A stretch of 11,617 nucleotides of DNA from CAZVRZ01 sp964629965 (lineage in GTDB: Bacteria; Chloroflexota; Anaerolineae; Anaerolineales; UBA4823), in the NCBI GenBank assembly GCA_964629965.1, contig CAZVRZ010000160.1:1-11617 (forward strand). Direction: 5' to 3'. The notes under the pieces are model-generated. The model did not search any database and had not been told where the DNA came from. It saw only the letters and a list, made by a program, of their open reading frames with translations. Of the stretch, positions 1-7,139 are shown one piece after another (the stretch's first letter is position 1; each line of letters opens with the position of its first letter). Both the position numbers and the translations under genes were made by a program.

Positions 1-25
1 ACCCTTATTTTTGTAAAGAGCTACC

Positions 26-49
26 TCACTCCACGCTTAAGTGGGGTGG
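26..49. repeat. Hairpin at the truncation point of the kinase gene
   Basis: Bases 26-34 pair with 41-49 over nine positions (two of them G-T), leaving the six-base loop GCTTAA at 35-40. The hairpin sits where recognisable kinase sequence begins (HYSLTKLKW, from about base 53), and the bases before it do not read as kinase in any frame. It could be a subterminal hairpin of an inserted element or a deletion scar. The pairing is visible in the sequence; its role is a guess. Confidence 0.35.
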
Positions 50-1207
50 TACCACTACAGCCTCACCAAGCTTAAATGGTTCCAAACCCACCAGCCCGAA
101 CTCTATGCGAGCGCATACAAGTTCCTGCATTGGGGTGCTTTCGTAGCCTACATGTTAGGCGCCGATCCCTGCGTGGATTACTCGCTGGCCAACCGTACCC
201 TCTTATTTGACATCACCAAGGGTGGCTGGTCGGATGAACTGTTGAACTTCGCTGGGCTTGACCAGGAGAAGCTGCCGGCAGCGGTCCCGTCAGGGAGCGT
301 GATCGGGACGGTTCCGGCGCACATCGCGGCGGAGCTGGGCTTGCCGCCGGGCGTGCGCATCGTCAGCGGCGCCCATGACCAGTGCGCTAATGCGGTCGGC
401 TGCGGCGTGGTCGATGTGGGCAGTGCGGTGTACGGCATGGGCACTTACCACTGCATCACACCTGTTTTTGCCACCCCACCGGCTTCAGAGGCGATGATCG
501 GGCGCGGCCTGAATACCGAACACCATGCCATCCCAGAACGATATGTTTGCTTTATTTACAACCAGGGCGGCGCGCTGGTCAAATGGTATCGGGATACGTT
601 TGCGGCAATCGAACATCGCCAAATCGAAGTCGAGGCGCAGGCCGGGTATCCGGAGCGTTCGATCTACCCGGCGCTATTTGAAGAGGTCACTGCCGAACCC
701 AGCCGTGTGTTGGTGCTGCCACATTTTGCACCCACCGGAACTCCCGCATTCATCTCCAACTCATCCGGTGTGATAGTTGGCCTGCACCTGGATACGAAGC
801 GCGGCGAGGTGCTCAAAGGTATCATCGAAGGGATCACATTCTATCTCAAAGAGGTTATCGATTCGCTTCCAGAAATAGGCATCCGGATCCAGGATTATCG
901 CGTCGTGGGCGGTGGCAGCCGGTCCGATACCTGGGTGCAGATCTGCGCCAATATTTTAGGAACGCCTTTTACCCGTCCGGTGATCACAGAAGCAGGCGCG
1001 CTGGGCGCTGCGATCCTGGCTGGTGTGGGGGGAGGAATTTATGCAGATTACGCCGAAGGTGTGGCAGCCATGGTCAAATTGGATCGTACGTTTGAGCCGG
1101 ACTTAGCTCTACATCAACGCTATCAAACCCGCTACCAATACTATCAACGTCTATGGCCGTTGATGGCGGATTACCTGCGGGAATTGCCAGCCAATTTTCA
1201 CTACTAA
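41..1207 (+). CDS. FGGY-family carbohydrate kinase, N-terminally truncated
   Basis: FGGY kinases phosphorylate sugars or polyols with ATP in the cytoplasm and are usually about 480-520 aa. This reading frame gives 388 aa from a GTG at 41, with in-frame TAA codons at 14-16 and 38-40, so roughly the first 110-130 residues (phosphate-binding N-lobe) are missing. What remains is clear family sequence: YSLTKLKWF and YKFLHWGAFVAYMLG near the N-terminus, GAHDQ at residues 110-114 (the HDQ aspartate matches the usual catalytic base), and GGGSRSDTW at 289-298 followed by TEAGALGAAILAGVG, the C-terminal ATP-binding part. No ribosome-binding site is seen before the GTG. It lies 12 bases upstream of an aldose-1-epimerase-like gene, which fits a sugar catabolic operon. 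It is most likely a pseudogene or a 5'-disrupted gene; the substrate cannot be told. Confidence 0.8.
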   Translation: MGWYHYSLTKLKWFQTHQPELYASAYKFLHWGAFVAYMLGADPCVDYSLANRTLLFDITKGGWSDELLNFAGLDQEKLPAAVPSGSVIGTVPAHIAAELGLPPGVRIVSGAHDQCANAVGCGVVDVGSAVYGMGTYHCITPVFATPPASEAMIGRGLNTEHHAIPERYVCFIYNQGGALVKWYRDTFAAIEHRQIEVEAQAGYPERSIYPALFEEVTAEPSRVLVLPHFAPTGTPAFISNSSGVIVGLHLDTKRGEVLKGIIEGITFYLKEVIDSLPEIGIRIQDYRVVGGGSRSDTWVQICANILGTPFTRPVITEAGALGAAILAGVGGGIYADYAEGVAAMVKLDRTFEPDLALHQRYQTRYQYYQRLWPLMADYLRELPANFHY

Positions 1208-1219
1208 ACTGGAGGATGT

Positions 1220-2257
1220 ATGGCGATTTTATTCAATCAAGAATGGAGTAAGGTAGAGTTGCTGCGCCGCGTCGGTCATATGGATCAACTGGCAGGCATC
1301 CGCCTGCTGGAGTTGTCGGACGGCAAGGGGCGCGGCTGCCGGGTATTAGATGTTTGGACCGGGACGGGTTTCCGTTTCCAGGTGAATGCAGACCGCGCCC
1401 TGGATATTACCAGTTGCGACTTCAAGGGCGTGCCGCTTGCCTGGCGTTCCTCCGCCGGAGATGCAAATCCCGCTTTTTATGAGCCGCACGGCCTTGGCTG
1501 GCTGCGCTCCTTCCCTGGTGGGCTGCTGACCACCTGTGGGTTGAACCAGTTTGGCTCCCCTTCGCAGGATAATGGCGTTGAATTTGGCCTGCACGGGCGA
1601 ATCAGTAATCTGCCAGCCACCCAGATGAATTATCGAACGTTTTGGGATGGCGATGATTACATGCTAGAGATCAGCGGTGAGATCCGCCAGTCAGCACTCT
1701 TCTTTGAAAACCTGGTTCTGCGGCGGCGACTGACGATGAAATTAGGATCCAGTCGGTTGCTCATCCAGGATGTGGTTACAAATGATGGTTTTGATCCTTC
1801 CCCCCACATGCTGCTGTACCACTTCAACTTAGGTTTCCCGCTGGTCAGCGAACATGCGCAACTGCATCTCCAAGCAGAGTCACCCCAGCCGCGTGACGCA
1901 GATGCCCGTGCAGGGTTGGATGGCTGGGATCGCTTCCAGCCGCCTACACATGGATATCGTGAGCAGGTGTTTATCCATTGCCCGAGAATTGGCCAGGATG
2001 GAAACGCAACGGTTGAATTAACAAATCCGCGAATGGGCATCGGGATGCGCTGGAAATACGATGCAACCAGCCTGCCCTACCTCATGGAATGGAAAATGAT
2101 GGGCGAAGGCGCCTATGTGGTGGGCATCGAGCCGGCAAACTGCAATGGAACGGGGGGCCGCGCTTCCACCCGAGAGAAAGGGAAATTACCAGTCATCGAG
2201 CCTGGCGAAAGTCTTCAGTATTCCATCGAGTTGGAAGTGATTGACAATAGGGAGTAA
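1220..2257 (+). CDS. DUF4432 aldose 1-epimerase-like protein
   Basis: This 345-aa cytoplasmic protein has the pattern of the DUF4432 branch of the galactose-mutarotase-like beta-sandwich fold. Visible blocks are ADRALDI near residue 57, LLTTCGLNQFG near 102, EFGLHGRISNLPA at 121-133, LLYHFNLGFPL at 198-208 and MGEGAYVVGIEPANC at 294-308. His125, His201 and Glu304 are the best candidates for sugar-binding or catalytic residues, by analogy with mutarotases. Length is normal and the gene looks intact. The start is well supported: GGAGG at 1211-1215 lies four bases before ATG 1220. It probably interconverts anomers or a related sugar form for the kinase in front of it. The family is secure, but the exact substrate and reaction are unknown. 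Confidence 0.85.
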   Translation: MAILFNQEWSKVELLRRVGHMDQLAGIRLLELSDGKGRGCRVLDVWTGTGFRFQVNADRALDITSCDFKGVPLAWRSSAGDANPAFYEPHGLGWLRSFPGGLLTTCGLNQFGSPSQDNGVEFGLHGRISNLPATQMNYRTFWDGDDYMLEISGEIRQSALFFENLVLRRRLTMKLGSSRLLIQDVVTNDGFDPSPHMLLYHFNLGFPLVSEHAQLHLQAESPQPRDADARAGLDGWDRFQPPTHGYREQVFIHCPRIGQDGNATVELTNPRMGIGMRWKYDATSLPYLMEWKMMGEGAYVVGIEPANCNGTGGRASTREKGKLPVIEPGESLQYSIELEVIDNRE

Positions 2258-2271
2258 ATGAGTATCGTAAG

Positions 2272-2285
2272 AGATCTATAGATCT
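2272..2285. repeat. Perfect 14-base palindrome AGATCTATAGATCT
   Basis: A perfect palindrome lies 15 bases after the stop of the DUF4432 gene. With no spacer it folds poorly and has only a three-T run after it, so it is a weak terminator at best. A protein-binding site or an insertion target are alternatives. Function unknown. Confidence 0.4.
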
Positions 2286-2319
2286 TTAGTTTTGCCAAAA
2301 TAGACTGAGCACTGGAAAT

Positions 2320-2335
2320 CTGGTAGGATAAGTTG
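2320..2335 (+). repeat. Direct repeat, left copy
   Basis: CTGGTAGGATAAGTTG here matches CTGGTAGGGTAAGTTG at 3015-3030 in 15 of 16 positions and in the same orientation. The two copies bracket the transposase/toxin/antitoxin scar. They may mark the limits of a mobile or recombined unit. Confidence 0.5.
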
Positions 2336-2363
2336 CCACGAATCCTGAAACCAGAGGAAACCA

Positions 2364-2520
2364 ATGCTCACAGCAATTGTACAACGCTCGGCAGAACTTA
2401 TCGCATTTATTAATGCTCTGAACATCGTACTTTACCAACCACAAACACGGCACTTGATACAGATGGTGGATGCGTTGCTGACAAGCAACGAGGGCAAGAC
2501 AATCAGCGGCCTATATCGTT
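2364..2520 (+). pseudogene. Transposase N-terminal fragment (DDE, IS4-like)
   Basis: The first 52 or so codons read MLTAIVQRSAELIAF then LYQPQTRHLIQMVDALL and GKTISGLYRLW. This resembles the conserved head of a group of DDE transposases (an 'LY.PQ.RH' segment followed by 'KT...LYR'). The match then ends abruptly and the frame runs as nonsense through a toxin gene until a stop at 2646-2648. The DDE catalytic core is absent, so it cannot be active. A purine-rich AGAGGAAA at 2353-2360 precedes the ATG. The family assignment comes from remembered patterns and is moderately sure; that it is a fragment is clear. Confidence 0.6.
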
Positions 2521-2715
2521 TGTGGAGGACTACGCAAAATCCGTTGGGGCGCTCAGGGTCGAGGCAAGCGTGTTGGCGTGCGCGTGATCTATTACTGGGC
2601 TGTGCGTCAGGATCGCATTGTGATGCTTCTGATGTATGCCAAAAATGAACAGGACAACTTAACGGCTGAGCAATTAAAGGTGTTGCGAAGGATTATCGAA
2701 GAGGAGTACCCATGA
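2521..2715 (+). pseudogene. RelE/HigB-type toxin, 5'-truncated
   Basis: In the frame ending with TGA at 2713-2715 the sequence reads GGLRKIRWG, then GVRVIYYWAV, IVMLLMYAKNEQDNLT and LRRIIEEEYP. This is the C-terminal half of a RelE/HigB-family toxin, an mRNA-cleaving ribosome-dependent interferase in the family. The N-terminal 40 or so residues are gone, replaced by the transposase fragment in another frame. The open stretch begins after a TGA at 2479-2481 and has no good start before the homologous part. The stop overlaps the antitoxin start as ATGA, the normal toxin-first order of this TA class. It is very probably inactive. Confidence 0.75.
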
Positions 2716-3011
2716 AAGAAGATCTATTTGCTGAACTGGTAGCCAGCGTCCGTGAAGGCGGCGCTATCCTGCGCGGCGAAGTACCGGCTTCACGTACTTT
2801 CACGATCCTTCCGCCTGACATCAAGGGCATTCGCGATGGGTTTGGCCTGACACAGGAACAGTTTGCTGCGCTGCTGGGCATCAGCGTGTGGACGCTGCGA
2901 AATTGGGAGCAGGGCCGGCGAGTACCCGAAGGCCCCGCTCGCGTGCTGCTCCAGGTAGCCGCTAAGCATCCAGAAGCGGTGCTGGATGTGGTGCAGACGA
3001 AGGCGGGGTAA
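2712..3011 (+). CDS. XRE/HigA-type antitoxin, HTH DNA-binding
   Basis: This 99-aa protein has a Cro/C1-type helix-turn-helix at about residues 46-67 (LTQEQFAALLGISVWTLRNWEQG), the signature of HigA-like antitoxins that sit behind RelE/HigB toxins. The family neutralises the toxin and represses its own operon. Its length is normal and it looks complete. The ATG overlaps the toxin's TGA by four bases, and the toxin's last codons (GAAGAGGAG) supply the ribosome-binding purines. Because the toxin in front is broken, this is an orphan antitoxin. Its original promoter was probably lost with the toxin's 5' end, so its expression is uncertain. Confidence 0.85.
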   Translation: MKEDLFAELVASVREGGAILRGEVPASRTFTILPPDIKGIRDGFGLTQEQFAALLGISVWTLRNWEQGRRVPEGPARVLLQVAAKHPEAVLDVVQTKAG

Positions 3012-3014
3012 CGC

Positions 3015-3030
3015 CTGGTAGGGTAAGTTG
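3015..3030 (+). repeat. Direct repeat, right copy
   Basis: CTGGTAGGGTAAGTTG lies four bases after the antitoxin stop and pairs with the copy at 2320-2335 (one mismatch). Confidence 0.5.
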
Positions 3031-3055
3031 ATCGGGTAATTTTGCCATTTTTTTC

Positions 3056-3083
3056 TTGACCCCCACACAAATCCGGGTATAAT
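3056..3083 (+). promoter_or_regulatory. Sigma70-type promoter of the secretion operon leader
   Basis: TTGACC at 3056-3061 and a perfect TATAAT at 3078-3083 are 16 bases apart, with GGG just before the -10. The predicted start is near 3090. It is among the best promoters in the window and drives directly into two hairpins and then the operon starting at 3200. Confidence 0.75.
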
Positions 3084-3097
3084 CTTAATCAGAATTT

Positions 3098-3125
3098 GCG
3101 CACCCCCCTGGGTGGGCGCGTTTTT
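3098..3125 (+). terminator. Terminator-like hairpin 1 in the leader
   Basis: GCGC 3098-3101 plus ACCC 3102-3105 pair with GGGT 3110-3113 and GCGC 3116-3119, with a CCCT loop and a two-G bulge. A five-T run at 3121-3125 follows. It begins only about eight bases after the predicted transcription start, so it would end a transcript of about 35 nt. Confidence 0.6.
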
Positions 3126-3144
3126 ATTTAACTGAGCGGCAGCC

Positions 3145-3175
3145 GCGCATCACCCTTTTGGGTGGTGCGCTTTTT
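3145..3175 (+). terminator. Terminator-like hairpin 2 in the leader
   Basis: Eleven base pairs (3145-3155 with 3160-3170, one G-T) close a TTTT loop, and TTTTT follows at 3171-3175. This is a textbook intrinsic terminator by shape. Its arms closely resemble those of hairpin 1, so the two can cross-pair: 3110-3119 with 3145-3155 forms about ten pairs around a bulged A. It lies 25 bases before the TTG start of the first operon gene. Confidence 0.7.
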
Positions 3176-3199
3176 GATTCCTGCCCCAGGAGGCGCTGC

Positions 3200-4132
3200 T
3201 TGACTCTATCTCTCCAATCCCTCTCTTCCATCCTCGCCGCGGTCTGCGCGGCAGTCATCGCCCACGGCCTGCTGAGCTGGCTTCTTACCCGCCGGCCTTC
3301 GGCAGCCCGTGCCTTGCAAGATTACGCCTTTTCTCCCGCCAATACCACCACGCCTGATATCGCCGCCGGCTCACAGGAGCACAAGATCAGGATGGCCTTT
3401 GCCGGGTATGGTTTCGATGTCAGTGGGCGGGAGCAGCTCTCGCTCTACTTGACGATCGGCATCCTCGGCCTGGGACTGGCAGCCGGCGCAGCCGCCTGCG
3501 GATTGCCGCCGTTGTTCTGGCTGGCCGGGCCGCTCATTGCCTGGTTCGCGGTCAACAGCCTGGTCAACAACCGGTGGAACAAGGCCCGCATGGCGCTGGA
3601 GAAAGAAATCCCTTCGTTCCTGATGAACCTGTCCAGCGTGATCCAGCTCAACCCCAACGTGATCCGGGCGCTGGAGGATGCTTCGCTCTCGCTCAATCCC
3701 AGGGGCCAGCTCAAGCCCTGGATCGAGCGACTGGTGCATAGCCTACAATCCCGCGGCAAAATGGGACTGGCAGAGATGCAGGTTGAGGCGGGCAATATCT
3801 CATCCTCCTTGCTGCTGGTGGTGGTTGAGATCGGGCGGCTGTGGGAAACGGGCGGGCAGGGCTACGCTCAATCCTTCCAGATGGTTGCCGATAACCTGGC
3901 CGGCATCCTGGAAGGCCGCTCGAAGGCTTTCTCCAAAGCGGACGGCGCCTGGGGCACGATCCGGGTCATTGTCCTGGCCTTGGGGGGAACGATCTTCATG
4001 GCCTTTTCCAACCCCGGCAGCGGGGCGATGTTCCGCACGGCTACGGCCCAGGTCGCCATCGTGGCTGCGGTGGCCTGGGCGGCGTTTGGCTTTTCCTACA
4101 TCGGCGACCTGATCCGTGAATCGGTGGAATGA
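3200..4132 (+). CDS. TadB-like type II secretion F-domain protein
   Basis: This 310-aa inner-membrane protein resembles TadB, one of the two platform proteins of Tad/Flp pilus systems (GspF/PilC superfamily). In known systems these couple the TadA ATPase to pilus or substrate assembly. Hydrophobic segments lie at about 11-29, 82-120, 242-260 and 280-300. The cytoplasmic helical T2SSF-type region lies at about 128-240 (EKEIPSFLMNLSSVIQL... VIRALEDAS). The start is TTG 3200, with AGGAGG at 3188-3193 six bases upstream. An upstream in-frame TTG at 3158 lies inside terminator hairpin 2 and has no such site, so it is less likely. A CCTG/CAGG mini-hairpin (3180-3190) overlaps the binding site and may lower translation. 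Next gene: nine bases away. Confidence 0.8.
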   Translation: MTLSLQSLSSILAAVCAAVIAHGLLSWLLTRRPSAARALQDYAFSPANTTTPDIAAGSQEHKIRMAFAGYGFDVSGREQLSLYLTIGILGLGLAAGAAACGLPPLFWLAGPLIAWFAVNSLVNNRWNKARMALEKEIPSFLMNLSSVIQLNPNVIRALEDASLSLNPRGQLKPWIERLVHSLQSRGKMGLAEMQVEAGNISSSLLLVVVEIGRLWETGGQGYAQSFQMVADNLAGILEGRSKAFSKADGAWGTIRVIVLALGGTIFMAFSNPGSGAMFRTATAQVAIVAAVAWAAFGFSYIGDLIRESVE

Positions 4133-4141
4133 GAGGTGAAC

Positions 4142-5026
4142 ATGACCGACACACTCCGTTTGGTTGCCCCCTTCCTGGGCGCTGGGACTTTGGCGCTGGT
4201 GGCCTACTTTCTCGCCGGCAGCCTGCACCTGCGCTCGAAAGTCGGGCGCGGGCTGGAAGATTATTATGTTTCAACCGGCAACAACCAGCCGCGTTCCGCG
4301 CGCGGCGAGCAGATCGGCGAGCGGGTGGCCGAACGATTGCCGTTCTCGCTGGAAGCCTGGGAAGAGCACCTGCGCTGGGCGCAGCGCGGCGGCTATTTCA
4401 AAGGCTGGGGCATGGGCCGGTTGGTGTTCAGCGCCATGATCTACGCCGGCATCGGCGCATTGGCGCTGCTGGTCAACCCGGCTCCGGCCTCGCTGCTCGC
4501 ACCCCTGGGAGCGGCGGCTTACCCATTCATCTCGGTGCGCGCCAAGGCCAACACGGTGCGCAAGCGGGTGGTGCGCGGCCTGCCCGAAGTGGCCGCGCTG
4601 GTGGCGGCGGAGATGTCCGCGGGCGTTTCGCCTGACCAGGCGGTGCAGCGCGCCTCGCTCCTGCCCGGCCCCCTGACCGGACTGCTCTCGGATGTGCTGG
4701 CCTACTCGCGCAGCGCCGGACGCCCGCTGTTCGGGCGCAAGCCTATCCGCGGCGCGCTGGTCGAAGTCTTTTCCCAGGCCGGCCTGCCGGAATTGATGGC
4801 TTTTGCGGCCCAGCTCGACCTGGTGGCCGAGAAGGGCGTGGCCGGTGCGCTGCTGATGAACGAGGTCGCCCGCACGTTGGGCCGGGAATACCGCGCCCGC
4901 CTGGATAGCGAAATCGAGAAGCTCAACGGGCGGCTGATGCTGGCGACGGCGTTTTTCTTCTTTATCCCCTTCGTGCTGGTCATCCTGGGCAGCTTCATGG
5001 TTCCCGTGATGGCAATCTTTGGGTAG
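4142..5026 (+). CDS. TadC-like type II secretion F-domain protein
   Basis: This 294-aa membrane protein is the natural partner of the preceding TadB-like protein. It has an N-terminal membrane segment (about 7-29), a central hydrophobic pair (about 93-130), a T2SSF-like cytoplasmic domain from about 145 (RGLPEVAALVAAEMSAGVS, a form of the usual 'LPE.L.LLA..l.aG.s' motif) to 262, and a strongly hydrophobic C-terminus (267-293, with four Phe in a row). The two proteins probably form the heteromeric platform. Start ATG 4142 is chosen because AGAGG at 4132-4136 is five bases upstream; GTG 4136 in frame would overlap that site. No TadA ATPase, pilin, prepilin peptidase or secretin gene is present in the window. 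Confidence 0.8.
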   Translation: MTDTLRLVAPFLGAGTLALVAYFLAGSLHLRSKVGRGLEDYYVSTGNNQPRSARGEQIGERVAERLPFSLEAWEEHLRWAQRGGYFKGWGMGRLVFSAMIYAGIGALALLVNPAPASLLAPLGAAAYPFISVRAKANTVRKRVVRGLPEVAALVAAEMSAGVSPDQAVQRASLLPGPLTGLLSDVLAYSRSAGRPLFGRKPIRGALVEVFSQAGLPELMAFAAQLDLVAEKGVAGALLMNEVARTLGREYRARLDSEIEKLNGRLMLATAFFFFIPFVLVILGSFMVPVMAIFG

Positions 5027-5030
5027 GCTG

Positions 5031-5612
5031 ATGAATTCTAGCTGGTCTGACAAAGTTGTACTGGCTGCCTGCCTGCTGCTGTGGGGTGGGTTGGCCGGCC
5101 TGCGCCTGCTGGCTGCCTGGCAAAACGCTCGTTTGATCCCCGCTTTACTGGCCGCCCAATCCGGGCTGACCGCCTGGCTGCTGGTCACCCGCAGCCGTCA
5201 GTCGGAGGAAGTACGCTGGCCGCAGAAGGCAATCGCCTGGGTCTCTGCTTTACTCCCGCTGGCGCTGCGTATAGACAACGAGACTCTGCCAGGGCAGGCG
5301 ATTACCATCCTGGGCCTGCTGCTCGCATTGTGGGCGCAGAGTACGCTGGGACGCTCCTTCGGCATCGCTCCGGCAGATCGTGGCCTGGTGGAGGGCGGCC
5401 CGTACCGCTTCGTGCGTCACCCGATGTACCTGGGCGAGCTGGTCTCCCTGGCCGGAGCGGTCGTCTGCGCTGCTTCCGCCTGGAATATCGTCCTGATCCT
5501 TGTCGTTCTGCTCGCTCTGCTGCTGCGCATGCGCTGGGAGGAGCAGGTTATATCCAACTACGCCGCCTACGCCGGAGGCGTGCGCTGGCGTTTGATCCCC
5601 CACATCTGGTAA
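5031..5612 (+). CDS. ICMT-family membrane methyltransferase
   Basis: This 193-aa multi-pass membrane protein belongs to the isoprenylcysteine carboxyl methyltransferase / phospholipid methyltransferase group. The diagnostic block is GGPYRFVRHPMYLGEL at 122-137, and the RWEEQVI...YAAYAGGVRWRLIP tail at 158-190 completes the SAM-binding and active region. Hydrophobic segments lie at about 9-30, 38-53, 68-79, 88-102 and 135-166. The start is ATG 5031, only four bases after the tadC-like stop, with a weak GGGTAGG upstream that suggests translational coupling. Bacterial family members often have unknown substrates (lipids, small molecules, protein cysteines). Its place between secretion platform and secreted proteins suggests modification of an envelope component, but this is inference. 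Confidence 0.8.
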   Translation: MNSSWSDKVVLAACLLLWGGLAGLRLLAAWQNARLIPALLAAQSGLTAWLLVTRSRQSEEVRWPQKAIAWVSALLPLALRIDNETLPGQAITILGLLLALWAQSTLGRSFGIAPADRGLVEGGPYRFVRHPMYLGELVSLAGAVVCAASAWNIVLILVVLLALLLRMRWEEQVISNYAAYAGGVRWRLIPHIW

Positions 5613-5633
5613 TCCCACCAGGAAGGAGCTTGT

Positions 5634-7139
5634 ATGAACCGAAAAATCACCTTGAGAAGTATCCCATGGAAACGCAGCCTGCTGTTGCTGGGCTTGCTGC
5701 TGGTGCTGCTGGCGCTGCTCGCCAGTATGCTGGCAGACCCGGCCCAGGCGCAGTCCGGAGATGGCTCTACCGTCTACCTGCCCATGATCCTGGGCGGGGA
5801 GGGCGGCGCAGTGATCACGCCAACGCCGCCGGCCTTTGTCCCGCAGAGCGTCTTCGGCCTCAACACCGGCTCACTGGCCGGCGGAGATGGGCTGGCGGAA
5901 GTGCTCAACGCCGGCGCATCCTGGATGCATGCCAGCCAATCTGTGCGTTGGGCGGAGGTGGAACCGGTGAAAGGCGAACGCCGCTGGGAAGCGCTGGCAG
6001 AGCTGGAGACCGAGCTGCAGGCTGCGGCCAGCCTGGGCCTGCGAGTGGTTCTGACGGTGGAGGGCACGCCCGATTGGGCCAGCGTGCCTGGATCAGCCTG
6101 CGGGCAGCCTCTGCCGGAACACTATCCGGCGCTGATCGCTTTCCTGCGCGACCTGGTGCAGCGCTACAGCGCCCTTCCCTTCCAGGTAAAACATTGGGAG
6201 CTGTGGGGCGAGCAAGACACCTACGGCGGTTGCTGGAGCGAACCGTCCGAGCCTTCCTACGCCGGGGGTGGCTATGCCGCCATCCTGTCGTTAGCCTACC
6301 CGCAGATCAAGGCCGTCGATCCCGAGGCCCAGCTGCTGCTGGGCAGCCTGAGATTGGCATGCGATCCGTTGAACCCGCCCGGCGGGGAGTACTGCTCCGG
6401 TAGCAGCTTCTTAGAAGGCTTCCTGCAGGCCGGTGGCGGCGCCTCCTTCGATGGCGTCAGCTTCCAGGCCTCCGACGGCTTCGCGGTCTACGACTTGCCC
6501 TGGGGCGCTGCCTACCAGTTCAGCAATTCCAACTGGCATTCCTACTGGCATACCGGCGGGCCGTCCGTGATTGCAAAGGCGGGCTATATCCGTGATCTGT
6601 TGGAGGCATATCGCGCTGGAGACAAGGCGCTGTACAACACCCAGTCCGCCGTGCTGTGCGCCAGCTGCGAAAGCGTGCCGGTGTTCGAAACGGCCAAGGC
6701 CAGCTATATTGCACAGGTGTATGCGGCCGCCGCGGCGCTAGACCTGGAAGCCAACCTGTGGCAGAGCCTGACCGGCTGGCAGAACTCCGGCCTGGTCGAC
6801 CAGGATTTCACCCCGCGCCCGGCCTACCAGGCCTATCAATTCGCGCGGGAGAAGATCGGCCCGGCAGCCTACTTGGGCGAGATATTGCCTGCAGATGTGG
6901 GCGGGGCACCTGGCATCCGCGGCTACAAGTTCATCCACGCAGATGGCCGCCAGGTGTGGCTGCTGTGGTACGTGTCGCTCAGCGAGCCATCACATACCGT
7001 TGCCTTTACGCCTCAACCGCAGGCAGCGTGGGATGCGCTGGGCAACCCACTCGCGGTGGGCGGTGAATTGGAGATCGGCGTCGATCCGGTCTATGTGGAG
7101 TGGGCGCCATCCCCGAGCGAAGGGAGTAAAGCCAGATGA
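5634..7139 (+). CDS. Secreted glycosidase-like TIM-barrel protein, possibly inactive
   Basis: This 501-aa protein has a strong Sec signal (basic start, Leu-rich core 16-34, probable cleavage after AQA at 37-39), then VYLPMIL at 47-53, a short Pro/Thr linker, and a clan GH-A-like TIM barrel from about 70 to 420. WELWGE at 188-193 matches the usual strand-4 'WE.WNEP' with Glu193 as acid/base. The expected preceding Asn is Gly192. On the strand-7 equivalent, LYNTQS at 333-338 has Gln337 (codon 6642-6644) where the nucleophile Glu of 'TE' normally sits. The C-terminal part (about 425-490) looks like a small beta domain. Its start has AAGGAG at 5623-5628. Its stop overlaps the next start as ATGA. 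Family-level call good; precise GH family not identified; activity doubtful. Confidence 0.7.
   Translation: MNRKITLRSIPWKRSLLLLGLLLVLLALLASMLADPAQAQSGDGSTVYLPMILGGEGGAVITPTPPAFVPQSVFGLNTGSLAGGDGLAEVLNAGASWMHASQSVRWAEVEPVKGERRWEALAELETELQAAASLGLRVVLTVEGTPDWASVPGSACGQPLPEHYPALIAFLRDLVQRYSALPFQVKHWELWGEQDTYGGCWSEPSEPSYAGGGYAAILSLAYPQIKAVDPEAQLLLGSLRLACDPLNPPGGEYCSGSSFLEGFLQAGGGASFDGVSFQASDGFAVYDLPWGAAYQFSNSNWHSYWHTGGPSVIAKAGYIRDLLEAYRAGDKALYNTQSAVLCASCESVPVFETAKASYIAQVYAAAAALDLEANLWQSLTGWQNSGLVDQDFTPRPAYQAYQFAREKIGPAAYLGEILPADVGGAPGIRGYKFIHADGRQVWLLWYVSLSEPSHTVAFTPQPQAAWDALGNPLAVGGELEIGVDPVYVEWAPSPSEGSKAR

Noticed and set aside
2272..2290. Palindrome as terminator of the sugar genes
   Set aside because: No loop and only a three-T run; not convincing as an intrinsic terminator.
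3158..3199. Upstream TTG start for the tadB-like gene
   Set aside because: It would start inside terminator hairpin 2 and lacks a binding site, while TTG 3200 has AGGAGG at ideal spacing.
4271..5188. Minus-strand open frame (305 codons) opposite the tadC-like gene
   Set aside because: Low-complexity Gln/Arg/His composition and no recognisable fold; a shadow of the coding strand.
5081..6403. Plus-strand frame (440 codons) spanning the ICMT and glycosidase-like genes
   Set aside because: Arg/Gly/Ala/Pro-rich alternative frame crossing two well-supported genes and their ribosome-binding site.
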